Shown here piece by piece: positions 1 to 8,759 of a stretch of 20,179 nt of DNA (the stretch's first letter is position 1; each line of letters begins with the position of its first letter). The DNA comes from Sivonenia sp049582005 (GTDB lineage: Bacteria > Cyanobacteriota > Cyanobacteriia > Gloeobacterales > PMM-0068), in the NCBI GenBank assembly GCA_049582005.1, contig JBAUTB010000231.1, positions 1 through 20,179 of the forward strand, written 5' to 3'. The position numbers and the translations under genes were made by a program. Under the pieces are notes generated by a model. It was not told the origin of the DNA and made no database searches. It saw nothing but the letters and a program-made list of their open reading frames with translations.

Positions 1-2
1 GG

Positions 3-101
3 ATTACCCTAAGTCAGATTGGCATTCAGCGTAAGATGAGCATTACCAGCTCTATGCAACAAAAGGCTGTAGAAAACAGCGTTGGATTTAAGGGGATCTA
101 G
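3..101 (+). CDS. possible 3' end of a gene cut by the left edge
   Basis: One plus-strand frame is open from the window edge to a TAG at 99-101, giving about 32 residues ending in VGFKGI. Every minus-strand frame over 1-226 and the other plus frames are interrupted by stops. This is therefore the only candidate for a gene running in from the left. The peptide is too short for me to recognise a family. The rest of the interval up to the next gene (102-226) holds no gene I can support. Confidence 0.25.
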   Translation: MTLSQIGIQRKMSITSSMQQKAVENSVGFKGI

Positions 102-226
102 TACTTTCTGTTTGAATTCTTGGGAAGTACCCCCATCTCTCGCTTCAGGAAAAGAACGTTTTCAGTGCTATGGAGAGGGAGGAAAGGTTTTCGCTATCGT
201 TGAGTTAGCCGTTCTGGTATTCACCT

Positions 227-1210
227 ATGCGTGCAATGGTACTGGAAGCACCTAATCAGCCCCTACGGGCGATGGAGATACCGATACCCAGCCCCAGCCC
301 TACCCAGGTTTTGATTCACATTCATACCTGTGGTGTCTGTCGGACAGACCTTCATGTAGTAGATGGAGAACTGACTGAGCCCAAACTTCCCTTGATTCCT
401 GGACACCAAATCGTGGGTACCGTGGTAGCGATGGGAGAGCGTGTAGAACGGTTTACAGTTGGAGAACGGGTAGGCGTTCCCTGGCTTGGGTCTACCTGTC
501 ATCAGTGCCGTTATTGTCAAAGCAGACGCGAAAATCTCTGTGACCAAGCCCAATTTACGGGCTATCAATTGGATGGAGGTTATGCCGAATATACTGTGGC
601 TGAGGAGCCCTTTTGCTTTACGATTCCGGCGGACTACCCTGACCTGCAAGCAGCTCCGCTCCTATGTGCTGGGCTAATTGGCTATCGTGCTTTCAAGATG
701 ACCGCAGATGCTGAACGGCTCGGTTTCTATGGCTTTGGTGCGGCTGCCCATATTCTAATTCAGGTAGCCCGTTATCAGGGGCGTCAGGTCTTTGCCTTTA
801 CGCGACCGGGAGATCGGGAAGGGCAACAGTTTGCCCGTGACATGGGAGCCGTGTGGACCGGTGACAGTGATGGACCCCCGCCTGAAGCATTGGATGCGGC
901 CATTATTTTTGCTCCTGCGGGGGAACTGGTTCCTAAGGCGCTACACGCTGTAGCTAAAGGAGGTACGGTCGTCTGTGCGGGGATTCATATGAGCGACATT
1001 CCCTCCTTTCCCTATGAGATCCTCTGGGGAGAGCGCGTCCTGCGGTCTGTAGCCAATCTGACCCGTCAGGATGGAGAAGAATTTCTAACCCTGGCTCCTC
1101 AAATTCCTATCCAGACCACAGTAGAACCTTTTCCTTTGAGCCAAGCGAACGAAGCTCTGGAGGCTCTCCGGAGCGGAAAAATCCAGGGTGCGGCCGTTTT
1201 GGTGGTGTAG
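227..1210 (+). CDS. zinc-dependent alcohol dehydrogenase family protein
   Basis: Medium-chain dehydrogenase/reductase of 327 residues, predicted to be cytosolic and to oxidise or reduce an alcohol/aldehyde pair with NAD(P). The catalytic zinc ligands are visible as Cys38 (in GVCRTD), His60 (in PGHQ) and Cys147. The structural zinc loop has four cysteines at 91, 94, 97 and 105. A nucleotide-binding glycine motif follows at about 166-174 (GFYGFGAAA). The C-terminal part matches the usual substrate-domain return. The length and the YGFGA motif fit the short zinc-binding alcohol dehydrogenase subfamily rather than classical AdhA; the substrate is not predictable. The start is the ATG at 227, without a clear Shine-Dalgarno; an in-frame ATG at 236 is an alternative. 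It converges on the next gene with 21 bases between stops. Confidence 0.9.
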   Translation: MRAMVLEAPNQPLRAMEIPIPSPSPTQVLIHIHTCGVCRTDLHVVDGELTEPKLPLIPGHQIVGTVVAMGERVERFTVGERVGVPWLGSTCHQCRYCQSRRENLCDQAQFTGYQLDGGYAEYTVAEEPFCFTIPADYPDLQAAPLLCAGLIGYRAFKMTADAERLGFYGFGAAAHILIQVARYQGRQVFAFTRPGDREGQQFARDMGAVWTGDSDGPPPEALDAAIIFAPAGELVPKALHAVAKGGTVVCAGIHMSDIPSFPYEILWGERVLRSVANLTRQDGEEFLTLAPQIPIQTTVEPFPLSQANEALEALRSGKIQGAAVLVV

Positions 1211-1231
1211 GCTCTCCCTCAGCCTGCCATG

Positions 1232-2179
1232 CTAGGCAATTCTGGCTAAAAGCATTCCCTCTCCGACCATAGGCTGTTTGCGTAAACTCAGAAGTACGCC
1301 ATCTACCGGACTGAATGTTTGGTCTAAAACTTGACCGGATTGGACATCTACGGTTTCTCCTAAATAGGAGCCCTTTTTAACAGGCTCACCCAGCCTACCT
1401 TGGGATAGGAACAAGCCCGCCCGTCGGCTCAGCACCGGGGTAATACTCTGCACCTGTCTGCCCTCTGCTTGAGGCGCGGGATCTTCTAGGGGAGGACCGT
1501 GGAGAATTTCCAAATGGAATAGAAGCTTGAGTAATGCTCTGAAGAGCCGGCTTCCCTGCTTGATATCTAGATCGGGTCCTCCGCAGAGCACTATATTTTC
1601 AATGCCATGTTGATGGAGACAGTACTGCAACGTCCCTTCCACCGTTCCGGGCACTTCCAAATAACGAGTACTGGGTTCCTGAAAAGATTGATACCAAATG
1701 ACGGGTAGGCCCATCTTGCTCATGCCTCGCTGTAGCCAGGTCTCTCTTGAGTAGCTCCGTACATGCAGCAGTTCATGCATGGCAACACCATTATGCAAGT
1801 CCATTGTCAGGAGCGAGGGTTTGAGGGCATCAAAAATCCAGTGGGCAATACGCTGGCTGGCTTCACCTGCCTGATAGCCAGGAAAGATCCGGTTGATATC
1901 GGTAAAATCTGAAGGCCAGAACCGTTCTCCGATTAAGGCTCCTAAAGGGTTGGCACATCCTACAATGCGGATGCGTCCTCTGAGTTGATAGGTCGATTGT
2001 TCAATAGACTCTAGCCATTGAATCAAGCGGTAAACCACATACAACCCCAGGTATTCATCTCCATGAATGCCTGCGATGATACTTACTAAATTCCCCCCCT
2101 GACCATAGTCTCGCTGTAAGAGCTGGATGGGGCCCCCCGCTGGGAGACTTAGGGTACCAAGAACCGATAAACGGACCAT
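1232..2179 (-). CDS. succinylglutamate desuccinylase/aspartoacylase family zinc hydrolase
   Basis: A 315-residue protein of the M14-like AstE/AspA (aspartoacylase) superfamily, expected to hydrolyse an amide bond using one zinc. The zinc-binding signature GIHGDE lies at residues 37-42 (His39, Glu42). The third ligand is His129 in the DLHNG motif. An Asn-Arg pair at about 96-97 (DINRIFPG) is the usual carboxylate-binding element. The C-terminal 80 residues form a Gly/Val-rich beta segment (SPVDGVLL near the end), as in members with a barrel-like C-terminal domain. The start is an ATG at 2179 with no obvious ribosome binding site. It probably has its own promoter, because 120 bases separate it from the gene upstream. 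The substrate cannot be told from sequence; family annotations range from N-acetylaspartate to N-succinylglutamate. Confidence 0.88.
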   Translation of the reverse strand: MVRLSVLGTLSLPAGGPIQLLQRDYGQGGNLVSIIAGIHGDEYLGLYVVYRLIQWLESIEQSTYQLRGRIRIVGCANPLGALIGERFWPSDFTDINRIFPGYQAGEASQRIAHWIFDALKPSLLTMDLHNGVAMHELLHVRSYSRETWLQRGMSKMGLPVIWYQSFQEPSTRYLEVPGTVEGTLQYCLHQHGIENIVLCGGPDLDIKQGSRLFRALLKLLFHLEILHGPPLEDPAPQAEGRQVQSITPVLSRRAGLFLSQGRLGEPVKKGSYLGETVDVQSGQVLDQTFSPVDGVLLSLRKQPMVGEGMLLARIA

Positions 2180-2299
2180 AAACTCAGGCTAATTACTACG
2201 TACTGCTCTTTTAGTGTATGGAAACTGTGGTACAAGTTTTCATGTTCTGCACATAAGATTTATTTTTCTATCAGACACTTAGGGAGTCGAAACCCAACT

Positions 2300-3559
2300 T
2301 TAACTCTTTAGCTTTCGGTCAAAATCATCCATATCTAAATCTTTCTGGTCAAGCATATCGCGGTCTGTAGAGTAAATAACATCCTCTTTGCCAATCACTT
2401 GCTTCCTGGTAAATTGCTTTGCCCACGCTATTTTCTTCTGCAACTTCGCATCAGGGGATTTCAATACTTTGACGCGATTTGCCCGAAAGGCATTGCGTTT
2501 CTCAAGGGCGATATTCTTACTTCCTAGAGTGAAATAACGATAGGCGGGGATTGCTAAGAACAAAGTTCCATAGGCTAACAGGAAGGGCATAATTGCTTCG
2601 ACCCAGCCTAAGTACCCCCCCAATTCTGCAGGGATTTGGTCCAACTGAAAGGCTAAAAACCAAGCGCCCAGGAAGTTGGCAACGCCAAGCAGCCCAGCCC
2701 AGAGGAGCGTCGTTCCATCAGCTTCGCTAAATTTCCAGGGCTTTTCTACTAGCGATTCTGTGGTGCCACTTTCATAGGACTCGTTAGCACTGACTTGAAG
2801 CTGTGGGAATACATAAACTAATTCCCCGGTATCACTGACTTGGGGTTGCCCATCAAACTTTACTAAAGCAGGAAGGACGTAGTCTTCTTGTTCGTTGTAA
2901 GGGCCTTCTAAATAAGGGGCTAATTGCTCAGCGGTAACCACTCCTTGTTCCTGGCGAATTTTGCGACCAATTAAACGCCAGCGGCGCTCTTCCAAATCTC
3001 GATTAGGGTCGCCCTCTCCAAAAATGAAAGAGAAAACTCCTTCCAGAAAGCCCATTTTTTCGCCGCGACGACGACGCTTTTCCCGATAGTCATAGGGATC
3101 GCCCCAGTAGAAAATGTAAGGGTTCCAGAAATAGCCAAATCCACCGCCCCCAAAGGAAAATCCATCATCTCTGCGGTCGTTGTCATTACGGTTGCTATTA
3201 GCTGCTATGTACAGGGCAATCAGGGCAACCACAATAATCAGAATAGAAATAACTAAAACGATGCCAAAACTAATCCGCACTACATAGAAGAGTGTGCCTT
3301 TAATGCTGTTCCAAAAACTGAGTAATTGCTCTTTAAGTTGCTTTTGCTCAAGGATCTGCTTCCACTGAGGAGAAAACTCGTAGATCACTTCTCCTTGCTC
3401 ACTGACCTGGAGGTGCCCCTGGGTGTCCCGCGCTAAAAGAGTTAATTCACGACGAGCGTCCGCCAAGGGGACCCCCGACTCTGCCGCGACTTCCCCAATC
3501 GTCACCCGATAGTTGCGTTGGGCCGCTACATTCATCAGTCGCTCGCGCACATCACTCAT
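2300..3559 (-). CDS. conserved membrane protein with duplicated soluble domain
   Basis: A 419-residue protein of unknown function. An N-terminal winged-helix-like segment (about 10-64) ends in QVSEQGEVIYEFSPQ. A second copy at about 207-253 ends in QVSDTGELVYVFPQ, so the soluble domain is duplicated. Hydrophobic segments lie at about 89-119, 283-306 and 317-341. A Gly/Phe/Tyr-rich stretch (134-157) and a basic cluster (160-168) sit between them. The C-terminus is charged. I associate this architecture (including the FLEGVFSFIFGEGDPN stretch) with a family conserved in cyanobacteria and plastids, but no function is assigned here. The start chosen is the ATG at 3559, preceded by AGGGG about six bases away. 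The frame stays open to a TTG at 3757, which would add 66 basic residues, but that start has no support. Confidence 0.75.
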   Translation of the reverse strand: MSDVRERLMNVAAQRNYRVTIGEVAAESGVPLADARRELTLLARDTQGHLQVSEQGEVIYEFSPQWKQILEQKQLKEQLLSFWNSIKGTLFYVVRISFGIVLVISILIIVVALIALYIAANSNRNDNDRRDDGFSFGGGGFGYFWNPYIFYWGDPYDYREKRRRRGEKMGFLEGVFSFIFGEGDPNRDLEERRWRLIGRKIRQEQGVVTAEQLAPYLEGPYNEQEDYVLPALVKFDGQPQVSDTGELVYVFPQLQVSANESYESGTTESLVEKPWKFSEADGTTLLWAGLLGVANFLGAWFLAFQLDQIPAELGGYLGWVEAIMPFLLAYGTLFLAIPAYRYFTLGSKNIALEKRNAFRANRVKVLKSPDAKLQKKIAWAKQFTRKQVIGKEDVIYSTDRDMLDQKDLDMDDFDRKLKS

Positions 3560-3836
3560 GCAAAACCCCTGGAAGTTATCTATTCTTACTCCACTATCCC
3601 CATTAAAGATTTTTTTGGACAAGTCTGCCAGATACTCTCTAATGCTGAATTGTTTTTGGGATCTCCGGGGCCTAGACTTTTTGGTAGAAAATACCTGAAT
3701 CCGAATCCATCTATTTCCGGTGTCCCCTGGGTTGGGGTCCTGAATTTTCTGTGCCAACTTCCCTGCTGAGGCGGTTCTGTGCTTAATAGAAAAGGTGACT
3801 CCATAAAACTGAAGTACTTTCTGTTACCTTGAGGGC

Positions 3837-4232
3837 ATGGAAACTCCCCTCATTGCCTTTCACCTCTTGGTGGCTGCTGCTTGGTCGGATGGACAGCTCC
3901 ATCCAGCGGAAGAATTGGTTCTGGCTCGCTATCTCCAGCGCCTTCCGGTAGATGATCTGGAGAAGCGTAAGCTCATCGACTATTTGACCTTAAAACCGGC
4001 TACGGATACCAGCCATCTCTGGATAGAGCAATTTAAGGCTAGCCATGCCACAGACCCTGAACGCAAGGAACTGATGAATGCCCTGAAATTGTTGCTGGCG
4101 GCGGATGGTCGAGTGACGGAAGCAGAAGCCAAATTGTTAGCTGAATTAAAAGAAGCGCTGAAAGAACATCACGATACTCCGGCTCTGCTCAGTCGGGTTA
4201 AATCCTGGTTCAAGAAGGTGACGGGTTCTTGA
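3837..4232 (+). CDS. TerB-like (tellurite resistance TerB fold) protein
   Basis: Small all-helical protein of 131 residues. It carries two acidic motifs typical of the TerB domain: AWSDGQLHPAEE near the N-terminus and AADGRVTEAEAKLL at about 88-101. In TerB these bind divalent metal ions. The family occurs widely as a stand-alone protein in cyanobacteria, and tellurite resistance should not be assumed; a role in stress or metal sensing is only an inference. The start is the ATG at 3837, with a weak GAGGG just upstream. It is divergent from the membrane-protein gene across a 277-base interval that probably holds both promoters. It converges on the large fusion gene with only 19 bases between stops. 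Confidence 0.8.
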   Translation: METPLIAFHLLVAAAWSDGQLHPAEELVLARYLQRLPVDDLEKRKLIDYLTLKPATDTSHLWIEQFKASHATDPERKELMNALKLLLAADGRVTEAEAKLLAELKEALKEHHDTPALLSRVKSWFKKVTGS

Positions 4233-4251
4233 TAAATGCTTGGCTGTCTAG

Positions 4252-7200
4252 CTAACGTACGCGTACAGAGGCCGCTCCGTAAGTAATCCCGCCTCCCAAG
4301 GCACACAATAGAATCCGTTGACCTGACTTCAGTTTGTCACTCTCCAGCAGTTCTGACAGTGCCAGCGGGATGCTGGCAGAAGATGTATTGCCGCGATAGG
4401 CAATATTGGAGAATACTTTCTGTTCGTTGATGGCGAGTCGGCGGGCGATCGCTTGGATGATCCGGCCATTGGCTTGGTGGGGGACTAGCCAATCCACTTC
4501 GTCCCAGGTGTAGTTGAGTTTCTGGCTGAGGTCCTCGCAAATTTCTCCCATCAAGGTGACCGCCGTGCGGAAGGTGCGTGCCCCTTGCATGTGGATAAAA
4601 TCTGATTCCAGGACCATGGTCCTTTCGTTGTCCGGACGGGCGCGCATCAGCACATCTTCTAATTCCAGTCGTCTGGGATAATCCTCTTTCCCAGGTCCTT
4701 GCCCCGTGAGTACACAGGCTACAGCTCCATCCCCGAAGATAATGGCGGTATCGGGGTCCATCGGATTGACCACTTTGCTCATTTTCTCTGCGGTCACCAG
4801 CAAAATGCGCTGATCGGGATTTACTTTCAAGTATTGCTGGGCCACGGATAGGCCATAGATAAAGCCAGAACAAGCGGCACTTAGATCAAATGCAGGGCAG
4901 GAGCCACTATCGAGTCCCTGTTTCAGACGACAAGCTACCGAAGGAATGACTCCATCCGCAGAAGTGGTGGAGACGAGAATCAAGTCCAGGTCTCGAGCGT
5001 TCAGGCCTATTTGCTCAAGGGCACGCTCGGCTGCCCACAAACCCATATCAGAGGTATCAACATCACGGGGGGCCAGCCGACGTTCCAAGATACCGGTGCG
5101 CTGTTCAATCCATTCTTCCGTAATCACCCCACCCAAACGTCCTGCCAATTCCTGATTGTTCACGACTCCCTCGGGGAGATAGGTGGCAATCGAGACGATG
5201 GAGGGAACGAGGACCTGATCTAGAACCTTTGGAGCCTTAGAAGTGACCACTGCCGATTCAGGGGCTACAGGCTGAAGAGGGACAGCCCCCGCTGCAGTGA
5301 TTAGGGCCTGTGGCGCAGAGGTCGTCAAGTAAGCGACGGTATCTCCGACATAAATATCTTGACCCGGTGCCACCAATAGTTCTGCGATATAACCATCAGA
5401 GGTGGCTTCCAGCTCGAAAAGGGCCTTGTCGCCCTGTAGATCCGCGATATGCTGTCCCTCTTCTACTTTTTCGCCAAGGGCGACCACCCAGTTGAGCAAG
5501 GTGGCTGCTTCATCCGTAGGCGCGACTCTCGGCACTACGACCGCGATGCGTTCAATGTGTTCATCCTGCTTGGCTTCATACGCTATCGCAGCGGCCTGGA
5601 CTACAGGCATGGCAGGGATAACCTGGGCTTGGGCTGGTTCATAAATGACCCGGCCCAGAACTTGTTGGGCTGCCGACACAATCTTCTCAACGGAAGGCAG
5701 TTGGGCGAGTTGCGATCCCATGTTATAGGCGATGTGGGTATCGCTACGGGTGACCCGTGCGCCTTGAAAACCAGAGCCTAAACGTTCATGGAGTTCTGCC
5801 AAAATTTCAGCGCCTAACCCTGCTGTTCGGCTATCTTCATGAACCACCACCAGCCTGCCGGTGCGCCGTGCCCGCTCAGACAGGAACTCCATCGGTAAGG
5901 GGCTCAGAGATGTGATTTCCAGCACTTCTACGTCTACCTTTTGTTCGGCTAAACGGGTCGCCGCTTCCTTACACAGGTCTACCGTTCCTCCCCAACCGAC
6001 TAACGTAAGGTCTTTCCCTTCGCGGTGAATCCGATGGTCGACCGAGGGTGTCCCGCTCAGATCGGCGAGTGGATAACGGCGGTTGAGCAGAATTTTGGGA
6101 TACAAATAAACCGTAGGTCGTTCGCTATGGAAGGCCTGCAATAAGGTTTGGACGGCATCTTCAGGATGAGCTGGCATTACCACATCGATGCCGGGAATAT
6201 GGGCCAGGGTTCCTTCTCCCGTCTGACTATGCCACGGTCCCATTCCTGCGCGATAGGCTCCCACAGGGGCCAAAATCAAGAGAGGCGCTTGCCATTCCCC
6301 TTTCGACCGCCAATAGAAGGTACTCATCTCAGAGAAAATTTGATTGAGGCCCGGCCCCATAAAATCAATAAATTGCAAAAAGCAAATTGGACGCTCTCCC
6401 GCTAAAGCACGGCCAATACCCGTTCCTAGAATCGTCGCTTCGGCTAAGGGGCTATTCTCAACCCTGCCAGGAAACTGAGTGCTCAGACCCCGGGTGACCC
6501 CGAATACATCTCCTTTTGGGTCTTCAATATCTTGACCAAAGAGAAATACTCTAGAGTCCGTTTCTAGCAAATAGTGCAGCGTATTGTTTAGGGCTCTGCG
6601 CAGGGTAATGCTGCCTGCATCGATGGTCGAGTCGCTCTCAAGATTAGCGGTCCTGTGCAGAAGAGGTTTGAGATCTAAAGACAGGGGTGGTTTCTTGGCG
6701 GGAAAAACGTCCGTTTCTCTGGCCGGGTCCGGATCGGGTAGAGATTCGGCTAAAGTCGCGGCTTTCTCAATCTCTGCTTGGACTTCAGTTTGTATGTTCT
6801 GCCAATCTTGCTGGCTGATTAGATTTTGCTCAAGGCAAAAGCGAGCAAAAATCGCTAGGGGGTCCTTCTGGGTAGCCTGGAGCAGTTCTTCTTGAGAACG
6901 GTATACCCCTTGGTCATCAGAACTGGTATGGCTAGAGAGTCGTTCCAAGATCAGTACGATGATGGTGGGCTTGCGTTCATGGCGGGCACGCTGGACGGCT
7001 TGCTGGCTGGCTTGATAGACGGCCCAAGGGTCAGAGCCATCAACGCGGATGATCGGAGTCCCCAGAAATTCTGCTGCTTCCTTCCCGATCGTCCAAAAAG
7101 TCTTGCCACGGGTAGCCGTAGAGATTCCATAGCCGTTATCTTCCACGCACAAGACCAGGGGAACCGGATTCATCCCCAGATAGGCTAGGGCTTCGTAGAC

Positions 7201-7668
7201 TTCTCCCTCTTGGGTAGAAGCATCCCCTACCATAGTCAGGACTACTTCCCGTTGGGCACTCTGTTTCAGCGTTAAGGCCACCCCTACCCCATGCAAAACC
7301 GCAGAACCGACAGGGCTGGAAAAAGAAACTACCCGATGGGCTTTGTTCGAAAAATGAGAGGGCATCTGCCTACCGCCAGAGCCACTGTCTGCCTTGGCGT
7401 AGAAATCACAGAAAAGATCGATGGGGGTAAGCCCGCGCGCCAATAATAAAGGTTGGTCTCGGTAGTGAGGAAAAATCCAATCTTCAGGAGTAAGTAAATC
7501 GGGTAAGACTGCGAGCGATTCATGGCCTGTGCTGGAAAGCTGGAATGCGCCCTTCCCCTGGTGAATAAGGCTCTCTTCCTTTTTATCCATAAACCGAGAA
7601 GTGACCATCAGCCGCAGCCATCGCCTAGCTTGGGCCTGAGTCGGAAGAAGAGAAGGGAGCTCAGTCAT
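4252..7668 (-). CDS. E1 alpha/beta 2-oxoacid dehydrogenase - lipoyl domain - KAS III (FabH) fusion
   Basis: Single 1138-residue chain. Residues 15-330 are E1-alpha: GDASTQEGE (148-156) and EDNGYG (176-181) keep the thiamine diphosphate/Mg ligands, and the SHTSSDDQGVYR loop resembles branched-chain dehydrogenase rather than pyruvate dehydrogenase. Residues 353-680 are E1-beta, with Glu410 and the active-site His480 in the HSQ motif. An Ala/Pro linker precedes a lipoyl domain (704-784) with Lys748 in GDKA, then a second Ala/Pro/Val linker. Residues 821-1138 are a complete beta-ketoacyl-ACP synthase III with Cys933, His1064 and Asn1094. No E2 acyltransferase core is present. Inference: a self-contained machine turning a 2-oxoacid into a primer for fatty acid or polyketide synthesis. 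The ATG at 7668 is preferred; an in-frame GTG at 7698 would add ten residues. The gene lies 141 bases after hemC on the same strand. Confidence 0.9.
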   Translation of the reverse strand: MTELPSLLPTQAQARRWLRLMVTSRFMDKKEESLIHQGKGAFQLSSTGHESLAVLPDLLTPEDWIFPHYRDQPLLLARGLTPIDLFCDFYAKADSGSGGRQMPSHFSNKAHRVVSFSSPVGSAVLHGVGVALTLKQSAQREVVLTMVGDASTQEGEVYEALAYLGMNPVPLVLCVEDNGYGISTATRGKTFWTIGKEAAEFLGTPIIRVDGSDPWAVYQASQQAVQRARHERKPTIIVLILERLSSHTSSDDQGVYRSQEELLQATQKDPLAIFARFCLEQNLISQQDWQNIQTEVQAEIEKAATLAESLPDPDPARETDVFPAKKPPLSLDLKPLLHRTANLESDSTIDAGSITLRRALNNTLHYLLETDSRVFLFGQDIEDPKGDVFGVTRGLSTQFPGRVENSPLAEATILGTGIGRALAGERPICFLQFIDFMGPGLNQIFSEMSTFYWRSKGEWQAPLLILAPVGAYRAGMGPWHSQTGEGTLAHIPGIDVVMPAHPEDAVQTLLQAFHSERPTVYLYPKILLNRRYPLADLSGTPSVDHRIHREGKDLTLVGWGGTVDLCKEAATRLAEQKVDVEVLEITSLSPLPMEFLSERARRTGRLVVVHEDSRTAGLGAEILAELHERLGSGFQGARVTRSDTHIAYNMGSQLAQLPSVEKIVSAAQQVLGRVIYEPAQAQVIPAMPVVQAAAIAYEAKQDEHIERIAVVVPRVAPTDEAATLLNWVVALGEKVEEGQHIADLQGDKALFELEATSDGYIAELLVAPGQDIYVGDTVAYLTTSAPQALITAAGAVPLQPVAPESAVVTSKAPKVLDQVLVPSIVSIATYLPEGVVNNQELAGRLGGVITEEWIEQRTGILERRLAPRDVDTSDMGLWAAERALEQIGLNARDLDLILVSTTSADGVIPSVACRLKQGLDSGSCPAFDLSAACSGFIYGLSVAQQYLKVNPDQRILLVTAEKMSKVVNPMDPDTAIIFGDGAVACVLTGQGPGKEDYPRRLELEDVLMRARPDNERTMVLESDFIHMQGARTFRTAVTLMGEICEDLSQKLNYTWDEVDWLVPHQANGRIIQAIARRLAINEQKVFSNIAYRGNTSSASIPLALSELLESDKLKSGQRILLCALGGGITYGAASVRVR

Positions 7669-7809
7669 ATTTAATACGCTACCATCCTTCAGGGGCACAG
7701 ATAGTACGTTCTCAAAGACGCACCACTAAAGAACGCAGTGCCTACGTTCCGATGCCTCTAGAGGGCCACACCTTATATATGTTGTACAGCCGAAATCGAG
7801 ATGCCGGTA

Positions 7810-8745
7810 CTAAAGTCGGATATTTGCCAGAATTTCGCTGGCTCCTTGGTCCTTAAGTGATTCGGCGAGTGCTCGGCCCAGAGCTTCTGGATCTGAAGCT
7901 AGACCTTGTTTTGTGTCACGAATTAGAGTCTTTCCATCTAAACTCGCGACCATGCCTTCGAGGGTAAGGGTTTCGCCTGCTAACGAAGTGGAGACCCCAA
8001 TCGGAACCTGACAACCCCCTTCCAAGCTTCTGAGCATGGCCCTTTCGGCGCGGCAGCACACTTCGCTGGAACGATGGTTGAGGACCTGCAAAAGTTCGAT
8101 CAAAGGCTGGTCTACGGCTCGACATTCGATGCCCAGAGCGCCTTGACCCACCGCATGAAGAGAGATATCCCCAGGAATCACTTGGTCGATACGGTCTGCC
8201 CAGCCTAGTCGCTGTAAACCAGCGACGGCCAAAACAATACCATCGAATTCCCCCGCATCCAGTTTGCGTAACCGGGTATTCAGGTTCCCCCGGATATCTT
8301 TAAAAACCAAATGGGGATAGTGATGGCGCAGTTGGGCCAGTCGGCGCAGGGAAGAAGTGCCAAGCACCGTACCCTTTGTCAAGGTGTCTAAGGTCTGTCC
8401 TTTGTGCTTGCTGTGCAGGACCAGAGCATCGGCTGGATTTTCCCGTTCTGTAACGACGGCTAAGGTGAGTCCTTCCGGTAATTCCGTAGGCAAATCTTTG
8501 AGGGAGTGCACGGCAAAATCCGTGGTGCCTTCTAGCATGCTGACTTCTAATTCTTTGGTAAATAAGCCCTTATCGCCAATTTTGGCAAGGGCAACGTCTA
8601 AAATCTTGTCCCCCTGAGTTTTCAGTTCCATTAAGGGGAATTCGTAGTCAGGATAAATTTTCTGGAGTTCTCCCCGGACCCAATGAGACTGGACGAGGGC
8701 GAGTTGAGAATCTCGTGAACCGATGCGTATTGCGGTGGACACCAC
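7810..8745 (-). CDS. hemC: hydroxymethylbilane synthase (porphobilinogen deaminase)
   Basis: Tetrapyrrole biosynthesis enzyme of 311 residues. It polymerises four porphobilinogens into hydroxymethylbilane, upstream of heme and chlorophyll/bilin synthesis. The N-terminal IRIGSRDSQLAL motif is characteristic. The catalytic Asp84 lies in SLKDLP, and Cys245 in LEGGCQVPIG anchors the dipyrromethane cofactor. TSSLRRLAQL (130-139) and KDIRGNLNTRL (149-159) are the substrate and cofactor contact segments. The length is normal. The gene starts with two consecutive GTG codons; GGGAG is six bases before the second one, so translation may begin at 8742. The recombinase gene ends only 14 bases upstream on the same strand, suggesting co-transcription. 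Confidence 0.97.
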   Translation of the reverse strand: MVSTAIRIGSRDSQLALVQSHWVRGELQKIYPDYEFPLMELKTQGDKILDVALAKIGDKGLFTKELEVSMLEGTTDFAVHSLKDLPTELPEGLTLAVVTERENPADALVLHSKHKGQTLDTLTKGTVLGTSSLRRLAQLRHHYPHLVFKDIRGNLNTRLRKLDAGEFDGIVLAVAGLQRLGWADRIDQVIPGDISLHAVGQGALGIECRAVDQPLIELLQVLNHRSSEVCCRAERAMLRSLEGGCQVPIGVSTSLAGETLTLEGMVASLDGKTLIRDTKQGLASDPEALGRALAESLKDQGASEILANIRL

Positions 8746-8759
8746 ATGCTCCCAGGGAG

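Noticed and set aside
101..113. AGTACTTTCTGTT repeated at about 3811-3823, with an 11-base match near 4413
   Set aside because: A 13-base repeat is expected by chance in 20 kb when all pairs are considered, and one of the matches lies inside coding sequence.
1222..1237. Small hairpin GCCT...AGGC between the convergent first two genes as a terminator
   Set aside because: The stem is only four base pairs and no T-run follows on either strand.
3560..3757. 66-residue N-terminal extension of the duplicated membrane protein from a TTG
   Set aside because: The extension is basic and unstructured, its start has no Shine-Dalgarno, and the ATG at 3559 has AGGGG at good spacing. The interval is better read as the divergent promoter region shared with the TerB-like gene.
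4337..4873. 178-codon minus-strand open frame inside the KAS III region
   Set aside because: It is another frame of the fusion gene, low in complexity and without recognisable motifs, while the main frame has an intact KAS III domain across the same bases.
6584..7188. Plus-strand open frames antisense to the E1 region
   Set aside because: They have no family resemblance or ribosome binding sites and overlap conserved E1-alpha coding sequence.
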